From assembly GCA_937858165.1 (NCBI GenBank), contig CALLZA010000090.1, forward strand, positions 1 through 8,658: a stretch of DNA of 8,658 bases. Reading direction: 5' to 3'. A program made the translations under genes and the position numbers. This document shows, piece after piece, positions 1 through 6,245 of this stretch. The notes beneath the pieces are model-generated. The model had not been told where the DNA came from, did not search any database, and was given only the letters and a program-made list of their open reading frames with translations. Position 1 is the first letter of the stretch. Each line of letters begins with the position of its first letter. The DNA is from an uncultured Ardenticatenia bacterium. Its GTDB lineage: Bacteria > Chloroflexota > Anaerolineae > Promineifilales > Promineifilaceae.

Positions 1-78
1 TCTTGTACTTCTTGCTTTTGTTTTCTCTCTTCTGTTGTCTTCCTCGTCTCATCTGTACTTGACTCATTTGTTTTTTTT
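1..78. other. Non-genomic low-quality tail (left)
   Basis: T-rich, pyrimidine-biased, low-complexity sequence ending in a run of T directly before the P5 adapter. It lies outside the sequencing adapter, so it cannot be genomic. It is best read as bases called past the end of a library molecule; the poly-T is the mirror of the poly-A at the other end. It holds no biological feature. Confidence 0.93.
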
Positions 79-148
79 AATGATCCGGCGACCACCGAGA
101 TCTACACTAGATCGCTCGTCGGCAGCGTCAGATGTGTATAAGAGACAG
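79..148 (+). other. Illumina P5 + i5 index + Nextera Tn5 adapter
   Basis: 79-107 matches Illumina P5 with one mismatch (C for A at 85). 108-115 is the i5 index TAGATCGC. 116-129 is TCGTCGGCAGCGTC. 130-148 is the Tn5 mosaic end AGATGTGTATAAGAGACAG. This is synthetic library sequence left untrimmed before assembly. Genomic sequence starts at 149. Any protein translated across it, for example with the peptide MIRRPPRSTLDRSSAASDVY, is an artefact. Confidence 0.99.
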
Positions 149-433
149 ACGACAGGCCACTGGCCACTCGTCCTTGGCCTGACTTTCCTGCTGACCCTCG
201 GCCTGCATGTGGCTTATAACCTGACGTTTGTGCAGCATCAGGGGCGCTACCTCTACCCGGCGCTCATCCCCATCGCCGTGGGGTTTGTGGCTGGATTGGG
301 GTTCTGGCTGCGGCCGCTCGTGCGGCGGTGGGCATGGGTGGAGTGGGTGTTGCCGGTGGGGGTGGCGGGAGTGCTGGTTGGCATCAGCCTGTTCGCGCTG
401 TGGCGGATTTTGCCGGGGTTAGCGCCGGGCTAG
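149..433 (+). CDS. C-terminal fragment of polytopic membrane protein (possible GT39/DUF2142-type glycosyltransferase)
   Basis: The last 94 residues of an integral membrane protein; the N-terminus is lost at the adapter junction, so the start is artificial. Three hydrophobic segments are visible, at about residues 5-27, 35-54 and 66-87 of the fragment, separated by a basic loop (RPLVRR). Between the first two sits VQHQGRYLYPALIP. A GRYLxPxLxP signature at the start of a late membrane helix is common in polytopic glycosyltransferases of the GT39 and DUF2142 kind, which use lipid-linked sugars. That is family knowledge from memory, and the catalytic N-terminal part cannot be seen. The stop is TAG at 431-433. 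It converges on the minus-strand 77-aa gene, with 22 nt between the two stops. A role in envelope glycan synthesis would fit the neighbouring GT2 and LCP genes. Confidence is high that this is coding and moderate on family. Confidence 0.7.
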   Translation, partial: TTGHWPLVLGLTFLLTLGLHVAYNLTFVQHQGRYLYPALIPIAVGFVAGLGFWLRPLVRRWAWVEWVLPVGVAGVLVGISLFALWRILPGLAPG

Positions 434-455
434 CCTGGCGGAGACAGAAGTTAGT

Positions 456-689
456 CTACGCCGGGCGGCGAACGCCGGGCAACTGGCGCAACTCCCAGGT
501 CAACGTATCGGCGCGCAACAGCAGCTCGTGGACACCGGCGGGCAGCCTGATGAGGACGTGGCGGCCGTCGGCGTCGGCCCACTGGCGCCCCTGCTCCACA
601 GGCTGCCACGGCCGCCCCAGTCGCACGCGGCGGACACGAACGCGGCCGTCGGCGTCGAAGGTGCAATCGACTTCAATGGGTGTCGTCAT
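456..689 (-). CDS. Small conserved-looking hypothetical protein (77 aa)
   Basis: A 77-residue soluble protein opening MTTPIEVDCTFDADGRVRVR and rich in Arg, Val, Gln and Trp. It has no signal peptide, membrane segment or Cys cluster. Alternating hydrophobic and charged residues (VRVRRVRL, HVLIRLP, HELLLRADTLTWEL) predict a small all-beta fold of about six strands. I recall similar 70-80-aa proteins of unknown function in Chloroflexota, but could not check this. The ATG at 687-689 is preceded by a purine-rich stretch (GGGAGAGGG, then TCTT) that makes a good Shine-Dalgarno and is itself part of an intergenic repeat. It lies 55 nt downstream of the GT2 gene on the same strand and may be cotranscribed with it. 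The stop is TAG. Function unknown; coding status fairly sure. Confidence 0.7.
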   Translation of the reverse strand: MTTPIEVDCTFDADGRVRVRRVRLGRPWQPVEQGRQWADADGRHVLIRLPAGVHELLLRADTLTWELRQLPGVRRPA

Positions 690-693
690 AAGA

Positions 694-726
694 CCCTCTC
701 CCTAACCCTCTCCCAGGGGGCGAGGG
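694..726. repeat. CCCTCTCCC direct repeat plus palindrome
   Basis: CCCTCTCCC occurs at 694-702 and again at 706-714, separated by TAA. The second copy pairs with GGGCGAGGG at 718-726 to give a 9-bp stem with one mismatch and a 3-nt loop. Sequences of the type CCCTCTCCCTAACCCTCTCCC recur between genes in many GC-rich environmental bacteria (from memory). Here the repeat fills the gap between the GT2 gene and the 77-aa gene. Read on the minus strand, its left copy supplies the ribosome-binding site of the 77-aa gene. Confidence 0.7.
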
Positions 727-744
727 AATCAGACCGGGGACGTT

Positions 745-1485
745 TTACTCGCGCCACAACTCTCTCAGGCGGCGATATTTGCGCCACTCGTAATAGGTCA
801 TGTAGAGGCTCAGGCGCAGGCCGTGGAGGCCGTCGCGATACCCCTTAAGCGTAACGAACCGCCAGATGAGCTGCCGCAGCGGTTGCAGGACGTAGTTGCG
901 CGGCTTGGGGCGAATGCCCTGGTCAACCATGATCCCGGCGTCATGCTCGACGTAGGCGCGCTGTTTGGCGTGGAAGTGAGCCACGTTGCGGTAGTTGTAG
1001 TGGATGAGCGGGTTCGCCAGATGGCCGGTCGCCCCATCCACCTCGCCCAGCTCGTGCACGGGGCGCACGTAGCGGGCGCGGCCGTGGCGCAACAGCCGGA
1101 ACTGGTAGTCGGGATACCAGCCCGCGCCCAGCGTCAGCCGGCCAAAGATGTAGTTGTGGCGCGGCACGTACCAGCCGTTCTCCGGCCGCTCGGCAATGAC
1201 ACGGCGTATCTCCTCGGCCAGCGCCGGCGTGGCCCGTTCGTCGGCATCGACGAAGAACACCCAATCGGTCGTCACAGCGTCGAGCGCGGCGTTGCGCTGG
1301 GCGGCGTAGTTGTCGAACGGCCGTTGCGCCACGTCGGCCCCGGCGGCGCGGGCCAGCGCCAGCGTATCGTCGTCGCTGAGCGAGTCGAAGACCAGCACCT
1401 GGTCGGCCCAGCGCAAGCTGGCGACGCATTCGGCGACGTGGCGGGCTTCGTTCTTGGTCAGGATGATGGCGGTTAGGTGGGGCAT
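745..1485 (-). CDS. GT2-family glycosyltransferase, WaaE/KdtX-like
   Basis: A 246-aa cytoplasmic or membrane-associated inverting glycosyltransferase with a GT-A fold. It starts MPHLTAIILTKNEARHVAEC; KNE (11-13) is the nucleotide-sugar-binding start of family 2. D34-S35 follows strand 2. VFFVDADERATP (76-87) carries the DxD metal site at D80/D82, with E83. GWYPDYQFRLLRHGRARYV (122-140) and PVHE (142-145) form the acceptor half. The C-terminal FVTLKGYRDGLHGLRLSLYM is basic-hydrophobic and typical of the WaaE-type subgroup, which adds glucose to lipopolysaccharide core in proteobacteria. In a bacterium of this type the acceptor is more likely another envelope glycan or glycolipid. Length is normal for the subgroup (about 240-260 aa). 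It starts 83 nt after the lipoprotein gene on the same strand. No clear Shine-Dalgarno precedes the ATG, which abuts degenerate GTGGTCAGT repeats. Substrate is unknown. Confidence 0.9.
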   Translation of the reverse strand: MPHLTAIILTKNEARHVAECVASLRWADQVLVFDSLSDDDTLALARAAGADVAQRPFDNYAAQRNAALDAVTTDWVFFVDADERATPALAEEIRRVIAERPENGWYVPRHNYIFGRLTLGAGWYPDYQFRLLRHGRARYVRPVHELGEVDGATGHLANPLIHYNYRNVAHFHAKQRAYVEHDAGIMVDQGIRPKPRNYVLQPLRQLIWRFVTLKGYRDGLHGLRLSLYMTYYEWRKYRRLRELWRE

Positions 1486-1563
1486 CGGTGGTCAGTGGTC
1501 AGTAAGTCAGTAGTCGTTGGTCTGTGGTTTGTGGTGGCGGTCGGCGGTCGGCCATCGGTGGTC
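1483..1563. repeat. Degenerate short tandem repeats between lipoprotein and GT2 genes
   Basis: CATCGGTGGTC occurs exactly at 1483-1493 and 1553-1563. Between them lie degenerate 7-10-nt units (GTGGTCA, GTGGTCAGTAAGTCAGTAGTC, GGCGGTCGGCGGTCGG). The first copy overlaps the GT2 start codon, so the 5' end of that gene seems to have grown out of repeat sequence. No promoter hexamers or Shine-Dalgarno stand out in this gap. Confidence 0.6.
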
Positions 1564-1568
1564 GTTCC

Positions 1569-3674
1569 TCAGCGGGCGCGGGATAGGGCCAGACGGTAGG
1601 TGGCCATCTGGCCGAAGTATTCGCGCAGGACGACGTGCCAGGCGCCGGCGGTGGGCACGATGAAGGCGTTGACACTCTCGGTCGCCCCGGCCGAGGCGGC
1701 GTCGACTTCCAGGGCCGTCAGCCCGTCCGGTCCGCGCAGTTGCAGGACGATGTCGCTGCTCGACTCGCCCGGCGTGGCGGTCAGGTCGATGACGTCGCCG
1801 GCCTGGGCATTGAACGACCAGGCGACGGCCGTGTCGGGCTTGATGCCGCCGATGATGATGTCGCCGTAGCTCAGCGCGCCGGCGTTCTCCGGCGTGGCGA
1901 TGGGGGCCGCGCCGAGGGCGATCTCGTACTCGCCCGGCTCGCCGCGGAAGTCGCGCACCAGGACAACGTACTGCCCGTCGGCGCTCAGCGTTAGCTCAAT
2001 CGTCTCCGGTTCGCCGGCGGCAAAGGCGTCAACGGCGGCCACACGCGCTAACTCGGCGTCCAGCAGCCACACGTCGGGGTCGAGGCCGGGGCCGCGCGGC
2101 GTCACGCGCACGAGGATGTGGTCGCCCTCCCGCCCCTGGAAGAACCAGGCGTGGGCCTCCTGGCGCTGCAACGACTCCGGCCGCACCTCGCCATAGGCCA
2201 GGTCGCCGGCGTCGTAGAAGTTGGCGATGGGTTGCTCCCCCTCGTCGAGCGAGAGGGTGTAGGGGCCGCCCTGGGGCGAGAAGCTGCGCACCAGGACGGC
2301 ATACTCGCCCGTCGTGGGCAGCGCGAAGCCGGATAGCACCTCCGGGTCGCCGCTGAACCCCTCGTCGAGGGCGACGAGGCGCTGGCCGTCCGGCCCATAG
2401 AGATCGAGGACGGCGTCGAACGTCGTCGCCTCCGGCTCGATGACGAGGCTGACCCGCTGGCCGGCCGTGGCCGGGAAGACCCAGTAGTGCTGGCCGCCGG
2501 CCGGCAACTGCCCTTGCAGCGTCTGGCCGAAGGCGATCGGGCCGCCGCCGCTGTACTGCGGCTGGGCGGAGAGGGCCAGCGACAGGTCGTAGCGCCCCGG
2601 CGCGCGGTAGAAGTCGCTGACCTCGACGATGTAGACGCCGGGCTGGGTCAGCAGTAAATCGGTGATCGACTCGGTGATGCCGGCGAAGCCGTTGTCGATG
2701 CGGGCAATGGTCTGGCGGTCGGGGCCGAGCAGGGTCAGCGTCGGGTCGAGCTGCGGCTCGGCCGGGGCCCGCGACAGGCTGACGTAGCGGGCGCCGGCCA
2801 CGGTGAACGTCCACAAGTCGCTGACCGACGGCTCCAGCGTTGCGCCCACGGCCGCGCGGTCGCCGGCCAATTCGCCGCGAACGACGACGTTGCCCTCCTG
2901 GGCCACGACGCCGGGGCGCACGTCGGCCACGCGTACGGTGGTCAGCATCTCATCAAAGGTCGGGGCGTAGCGCGACCAGCGGTCGGTCGAGGCGCTGAGC
3001 AGCAGGATGAGCCACGACGGCGGCGCGTCGATCGCGGGGGGTGTATAGAGGACAACGCGCGTGCGCAACTCGTTGGCGGCGGCGTTGAGGCCGATTGGCC
3101 CGTCGGCTACGTCGATGGCGTAGCCGGTCACGTCGTTGGCGGAGACGATAGACGTGACCGGGCTGAGCCGCACGGCCGTCGGCGCGGCGGCCGTCAACAT
3201 CTCGACCAGCGCCGCCGCCGGGTCGGCCGTCGCTGTGGCCGGTGTGACGACCAGCCCGGCGACGTAGGCCCCGTCGGTGAACGACTTGCCCGCCAGCAGG
3301 CTGCGCCCCGTGCGCTCCGAGTCGGCGGCAAAGATGAGATTGATGCCCAGACGGTTGCCCATGGCCGGGATGTCGATCTGGTCGGTCAAGTTGATCCAGT
3401 CGGGCGGGATGCGCAGCGCCAGACCGGCGCGGTCGCTGCCCAGGGGTTGGCGGCCGTCGGTCGGCGTCTGCGCCGGGCCGGCGACGGTGGGCGCGGTGGG
3501 TATGGCGAGCGGGTCGGCCGGTGTCGGCGTTGGCGGCTGGGCCGCGGCGGTTTCGGTCAGCGCCGGTTCCAGCGTCAGATCGGTGGCGAGGGGGAATTCG
3601 GTTGTCGTGCGACAGGATGCGACCGTGGTGATCAGAAGGCCAAAGAGCAGGGTAGGCAGGTCGCGCTTCTGCAT
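1569..3674 (-). CDS. Large lipoprotein with four C-terminal PPC-like beta-sandwich repeats
   Basis: A 701-aa predicted exported lipoprotein. Its type II signal peptide runs from MQKR through a hydrophobic core (LLFGLLITT) to a lipobox VAS-C with the lipidated Cys at 21. Residues 25-75 are a Thr/Pro/Ala-rich linker. Residues 80-250 form an unrecognised domain (starting AGLALRIPPDWINL), reminiscent of PsbP-like or lipoprotein-associated folds. Then come four repeats of about 100 aa, near 262-367, 376-477, 488-587 and 598-698. Each has a shared pattern: a strand ending in W-x-F, a central DxxLxLxGPDG-type turn (DPTLTLLGPD, DAVLDLYGPDG, DPDVWLLDAE, DIVLQLRGPDG) and a closing GxYxVxVxxF...GxYxLxL. 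That pattern matches bacterial pre-peptidase C-terminal (PPC) domains, often calcium- or carbohydrate-binding modules on secreted proteins. No protease domain is present. The start lies 12 nt after the LCP stop codon, implying one operon. Likely a surface-anchored scaffold or binding protein; ligand unknown. Confidence 0.85.
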   Translation of the reverse strand: MQKRDLPTLLFGLLITTVASCRTTTEFPLATDLTLEPALTETAAAQPPTPTPADPLAIPTAPTVAGPAQTPTDGRQPLGSDRAGLALRIPPDWINLTDQIDIPAMGNRLGINLIFAADSERTGRSLLAGKSFTDGAYVAGLVVTPATATADPAAALVEMLTAAAPTAVRLSPVTSIVSANDVTGYAIDVADGPIGLNAAANELRTRVVLYTPPAIDAPPSWLILLLSASTDRWSRYAPTFDEMLTTVRVADVRPGVVAQEGNVVVRGELAGDRAAVGATLEPSVSDLWTFTVAGARYVSLSRAPAEPQLDPTLTLLGPDRQTIARIDNGFAGITESITDLLLTQPGVYIVEVSDFYRAPGRYDLSLALSAQPQYSGGGPIAFGQTLQGQLPAGGQHYWVFPATAGQRVSLVIEPEATTFDAVLDLYGPDGQRLVALDEGFSGDPEVLSGFALPTTGEYAVLVRSFSPQGGPYTLSLDEGEQPIANFYDAGDLAYGEVRPESLQRQEAHAWFFQGREGDHILVRVTPRGPGLDPDVWLLDAELARVAAVDAFAAGEPETIELTLSADGQYVVLVRDFRGEPGEYEIALGAAPIATPENAGALSYGDIIIGGIKPDTAVAWSFNAQAGDVIDLTATPGESSSDIVLQLRGPDGLTALEVDAASAGATESVNAFIVPTAGAWHVVLREYFGQMATYRLALSRAR

Positions 3675-3686
3675 GGGGCCTGCGTC

Positions 3687-5105
3687 TTATGGGATTTGCC
3701 AGTCGCTCCCCAGGATGACCAGAACGTCAAAGTCGCCGGCCGGGTTGGTGGCTGTGCTGACGTTCAGCGGCGGGATGTTCATCAGCCGCACCAGGAACTG
3801 CACCGTGCCCGGATGCGAGCCGTAGTCGATGATCTGCGTTGCGCTATAGGTGGCCGAGTCGGCGTTGCCGATTTCGGTCACGTTCACATCCTGGCTGAGC
3901 AGGTAGGTCTGGGTTTCGGCGGCCAGCCCGAAGGTCGGCGTGCCGTTGAAGACGGCCACGCGGGCGTCCTCGACGGTGATGGCCGTCGGTAGGGCCTCGA
4001 TGTCCGGCGTGGGCACCACCGGCGGGGCGAACACCTCGTCGCGCAAGACGCGGATCTTCTCGCGCACCGGCACGAGCACCTGCTGGCCGTCGAAGGTGGT
4101 GTCGTTATAGACGTAGCTGTAGTCGAGAACGACGTTGCGAATGTTCTCGCCGGGCATGCTTCGCACCAGGTTTGCCAGTTGCAGCGCTTCGTCGAACGAC
4201 AGGTTGGTCGTCACGTGGGCCTGATACGACTGCCATAGTTGGGGCGCTCTGAACAGCAGTTGCGGCAGAGTGTCGAGCTGAATGGCCTGGTCGCGCACGG
4301 CGTTGATGACCTGCTGCTGGCGGCCGGCGCGGTCGACGTCACCGCCGAAGGTGGCCCGGGTGCGGGCGTACTTCAGGGCCGTAGCCCCGTCGAGCCGCTG
4401 GAGGCCGGCGTCGATGGTGAACGGGTCGTAGCCGTAGCAGTTATCGGGGTAAGACGGGTCTTCGATGCGCTCGGGCACTTCGACGACGACGCCGCCCATC
4501 AGATCGACAAAGTCGATGACCGCCTGGAAGTCGACGGCCACGTAGTAGTCGATGGGGACGCCGAGGAACGCTTCGACCGTTTCTACGGCCAGTTGCGGCC
4601 CACCGCCGGGATACTCATCCGCCTGGCCCCAGAAGTAGGCCTGGTTGATGCGGTTGACCCCGTAGTTGGGAATCTCCACCCACAGGTCGCGCGGCAGTGA
4701 CAGCATCGACATCGACTGGCTGAGCGGGTCGAGCGTAGCGACGATGATGGTGTCGCTGTGGGTTGGCCCCTCTTCATCGCAGCGCAGGTCGACGCCCAAC
4801 AGCAGGATGTTGACCCGCTGCGTGCCGGCCCAATCGGGGATGGTTTCCGGGGCGATGCTGCCGGCATCCCCCACCGGCGTGCCCTGGAAGACGAGCGGCC
4901 CGCCCTGTTCGGGCGTGGCCTGCCCCACGCCGGGGTCGAACTCCGGCACGCCGTCGGTGGCCGCGGCGAAGCCGCGCACCGTGCGGAATAGCCAGACAGA
5001 GCTGAGAACTAACACCAGCAGGCCCACTCCGATGAGCAGGAACAGAGCCCAAACCGGCAGGCGAACGCCGGAGCTACGACGCGGTTGACGGGGACCCGAT
5101 GTCAT
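3687..5105 (-). CDS. LytR-CpsA-Psr (LCP) family protein with LytR_C domain
   Basis: A 472-aa membrane-anchored LCP protein. This family transfers glycopolymers from lipid carriers to peptidoglycan or other envelope acceptors outside the membrane. A short basic N-terminus (MTSGPRQPRRSSGVR) precedes one transmembrane helix (about 17-40) and a linker. The LCP domain runs from about 95 to 275: VNILLLGVDLR (98-108), HSDTIIVATLD (116-126), LPRD (137-140), RINQAY (152-157), LDGATALKYARTR (238-250) and DRAGRQQQVI (258-267). These hold the usual Asp and Arg residues that bind the polyprenyl-pyrophosphate head and metal. Residues 380-470 form a LytR_C domain (ARVAVFNGTPTFGLA, then FDVLVILGSDW). I chose ATG 5105 over an in-frame ATG at 5141 because the latter overlaps a TATAAT box. 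A GAGG lies 12 nt upstream, a weak ribosome site. The lipoprotein gene follows after 12 nt. Confidence 0.92.
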   Translation of the reverse strand: MTSGPRQPRRSSGVRLPVWALFLLIGVGLLVLVLSSVWLFRTVRGFAAATDGVPEFDPGVGQATPEQGGPLVFQGTPVGDAGSIAPETIPDWAGTQRVNILLLGVDLRCDEEGPTHSDTIIVATLDPLSQSMSMLSLPRDLWVEIPNYGVNRINQAYFWGQADEYPGGGPQLAVETVEAFLGVPIDYYVAVDFQAVIDFVDLMGGVVVEVPERIEDPSYPDNCYGYDPFTIDAGLQRLDGATALKYARTRATFGGDVDRAGRQQQVINAVRDQAIQLDTLPQLLFRAPQLWQSYQAHVTTNLSFDEALQLANLVRSMPGENIRNVVLDYSYVYNDTTFDGQQVLVPVREKIRVLRDEVFAPPVVPTPDIEALPTAITVEDARVAVFNGTPTFGLAAETQTYLLSQDVNVTEIGNADSATYSATQIIDYGSHPGTVQFLVRLMNIPPLNVSTATNPAGDFDVLVILGSDWQIP

Positions 5106-5139
5106 GAGAAGTAATAGCCTCGCGATTGGCGCACGCGGC

Positions 5140-5167
5140 ATTATAGCAGGGGGCGCAAATCCGGCAA
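5140..5167 (-). promoter_or_regulatory. Sigma70-type promoter of the LCP operon (extended -10)
   Basis: Read on the minus strand: TTGCCG (5167-5162), a 16-nt spacer, then TGC-TATAAT with the hexamer at 5145-5140. The -10 matches the consensus perfectly and has the extended TGn motif. The -35 matches TTGACA at 4 of 6 positions. Transcription should start near 5133, giving a leader of about 28 nt before the ATG at 5105. That rules out the in-frame ATG at 5141 as the start of this transcript. Confidence 0.75.
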
Positions 5168-5194
5168 TCCCACCCTGGGCAGGTCTAGTAAGAG

Positions 5195-5260
5195 CTCACG
5201 CAAAGATCGCCAAGGACGCCAAGAACGCCAAGAGGCGTTTCTGCTGGTGTCCTTTGCGTG
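5195..5260 (+). repeat. Interspersed CGCCAAG repeat, copy 1 (hairpin-forming)
   Basis: Starts CTCACGCAAAGATCGCCAAG and continues with 9-nt units (GACGCCAAG, AACGCCAAG). CACGCAAAG (5197-5205) is perfectly inverted as CTTTGCGTG (5252-5260), and the inside is also partly self-complementary (AGAACGCC against GGCGTTTCT). It begins 14 nt beyond the tyrA stop codon, so its hairpin could end tyrA transcription, though no T-tract follows. A second copy in the opposite orientation lies at 7019-7077. Such CACGCAAAGAxCGCCAAG elements are, from memory, frequent between genes of environmental bacteria. Confidence 0.75.
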
Positions 5261-5273
5261 TGCCCTTCTATCG

Positions 5274-6161
5274 CTATCCTGAGGGGGAATGGTCGGTCGA
5301 CTTGAAGCGACGATAGGCGGCGTGGGCCACCTGGGCCGTGGCCAGCCACTCGGCCAGCGCGGCTTCGTCCCCCCGCTCCAGCGCCGCGTCCAGCCCGGCC
5401 AGGTCGGCGCGATAGGCGCGCAGGGCGTCCAGGACGGCTTTGCGGTTGGTCAGGAGAATGTCGAGCATCATGCGCGGGTCGGTGCCGGCCAGTCGGGCGG
5501 CGTCGCGGAAGCCGGAGGCGCTGACGGCCCACTGGCTCTCGTCGGCCGCGCCGCGCATGAGGGCCGCGGCGGCCAGAGCGGGTAGGTGGCTGACGGCGGC
5601 GACGAGGCGGTCGTGTTCGGCGGCATCGAGCCACAGCGGGCGCGCGCCGACAGCCTCGACCAGGGCCAGGGCCAGCGCCTCGGCCGCCGGTTGAGGCGCG
5701 GGGCGCGGCACGCGACAGAGGACGAACGTCTGGCCGCGGTAGAGGTCGGCCGTGGCCGCGGCCAGCCCGGCCGTCTCCTTGCCGCACATCGGATGGCCGC
5801 CGACGGCGGCGAAGGGCGGCGGCAGGGCGCTCATGGCGGCAACGACGGCGCGCTTGGTACTGCCCAGATCGACCACGGCGCAGCCGGACGGGCGCAGCGC
5901 GGGCAGGCGGCCGAGCGTGTCGAGGATGACGCGCACCGGCGCGGCCAGCACCAGCAGATCCACCGGCGGCGCGGCGGCCAGCTCCTCCACCGCCTCATCG
6001 ACGACGCCCTGGCGCAGCGCCGTCTGCCGCGTGATGACATGGCGCTCGACGGCCAGCAGATGGGCCACGCGGCCGCGCAGGGCCAGGGCCAGGGAGCCGC
6101 CCATCAGCCCCAGGCCAAGGATGGCGACGCGGCTGTGGGCGAGTTGTGTTTCATTGAGCAT
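5274..6161 (-). CDS. tyrA: Prephenate (or arogenate) dehydrogenase
   Basis: A 295-aa cytosolic enzyme of tyrosine synthesis: NAD(P)-dependent oxidative decarboxylation of prephenate to 4-hydroxyphenylpyruvate, or of arogenate to tyrosine. The N-terminal Rossmann fold opens RVAILGLGLMGGSLALAL, with the dinucleotide-binding glycines at 16, 18 and 21. Family landmarks follow: DLGSTK (98-103, Ser101), GGHPMCGKE (121-129, His123), AVSHLPAL (189-196, His192) and GFRDAARLAGTDPRMMLDIL (217-236, Arg219). Ser, two His and Arg at these places match the substrate and catalytic residues known in TyrA. The second His of the usual SHLPH is Ala here, and HPMAG reads HPMCG. No C-terminal ACT domain or fused chorismate mutase, so this is the short, monofunctional form. 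The ATG at 6161 lies 6 nt after a TATAAT box, indicating a leaderless mRNA; the in-frame ATG at 6224 lies upstream of that promoter. It is divergent from the metal regulator, with no other aromatic genes nearby. Confidence 0.9.
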   Translation of the reverse strand: MLNETQLAHSRVAILGLGLMGGSLALALRGRVAHLLAVERHVITRQTALRQGVVDEAVEELAAAPPVDLLVLAAPVRVILDTLGRLPALRPSGCAVVDLGSTKRAVVAAMSALPPPFAAVGGHPMCGKETAGLAAATADLYRGQTFVLCRVPRPAPQPAAEALALALVEAVGARPLWLDAAEHDRLVAAVSHLPALAAAALMRGAADESQWAVSASGFRDAARLAGTDPRMMLDILLTNRKAVLDALRAYRADLAGLDAALERGDEAALAEWLATAQVAHAAYRRFKSTDHSPSG

Positions 6162-6167
6162 CTCAGG

Positions 6168-6176
6168 ATTATAGCA
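6168..6176 (-). promoter_or_regulatory. Extended -10 promoter giving leaderless tyrA mRNA
   Basis: On the minus strand TGC-TATAAT occupies 6176-6168, followed by 6 nt (CCTGAG) and the tyrA ATG at 6161. With transcription starting 6-7 nt after a -10 hexamer, the mRNA would begin at or next to the A of the ATG. No convincing -35 box is seen in the C-rich sequence upstream; the TGn extension may compensate. No Shine-Dalgarno is possible in this arrangement. Confidence 0.72.
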
Positions 6177-6204
6177 GGGGAGCAAGGGGGCGGGGGAGTA
6201 GGGG
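6177..6204 (+). other. G-quadruplex-forming motif in the divergent promoter region
   Basis: Four G-tracts on the plus strand: 6177-6180 (4 G), 6186-6190 (5 G), 6192-6196 (5 G) and 6201-6204 (4 G), with loops of 5, 1 and 4 nt. This meets the usual quadruplex rule with room to spare. It sits immediately upstream of the tyrA -10. GCAGGGGAG at 6174-6182 is inverted as CTCCCCTGC at both 6214-6222 and 6230-6238, so the segment could alternatively fold into a cruciform. Confidence 0.6.
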
Positions 6205-6245
6205 CGAAAGAATCTCCCCTGCATTCCGGCTCCCCTGCACTTCCC

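Noticed and set aside
823..1476. 217-aa plus-strand ORF antisense to the GT2 gene
   Set aside because: Mirror frame of the glycosyltransferase, which has clear GT2 motifs on the other strand.
5106..5141. Upstream in-frame ATG of the LCP gene
   Set aside because: The ATG overlaps the TATAAT box and has no ribosome-binding site; the extra residues (MPRAPIARLLLL) are not needed.
6162..6224. Upstream in-frame ATG of tyrA
   Set aside because: It lies upstream of the -10 box and its peptide comes from the G-rich intergenic repeat.
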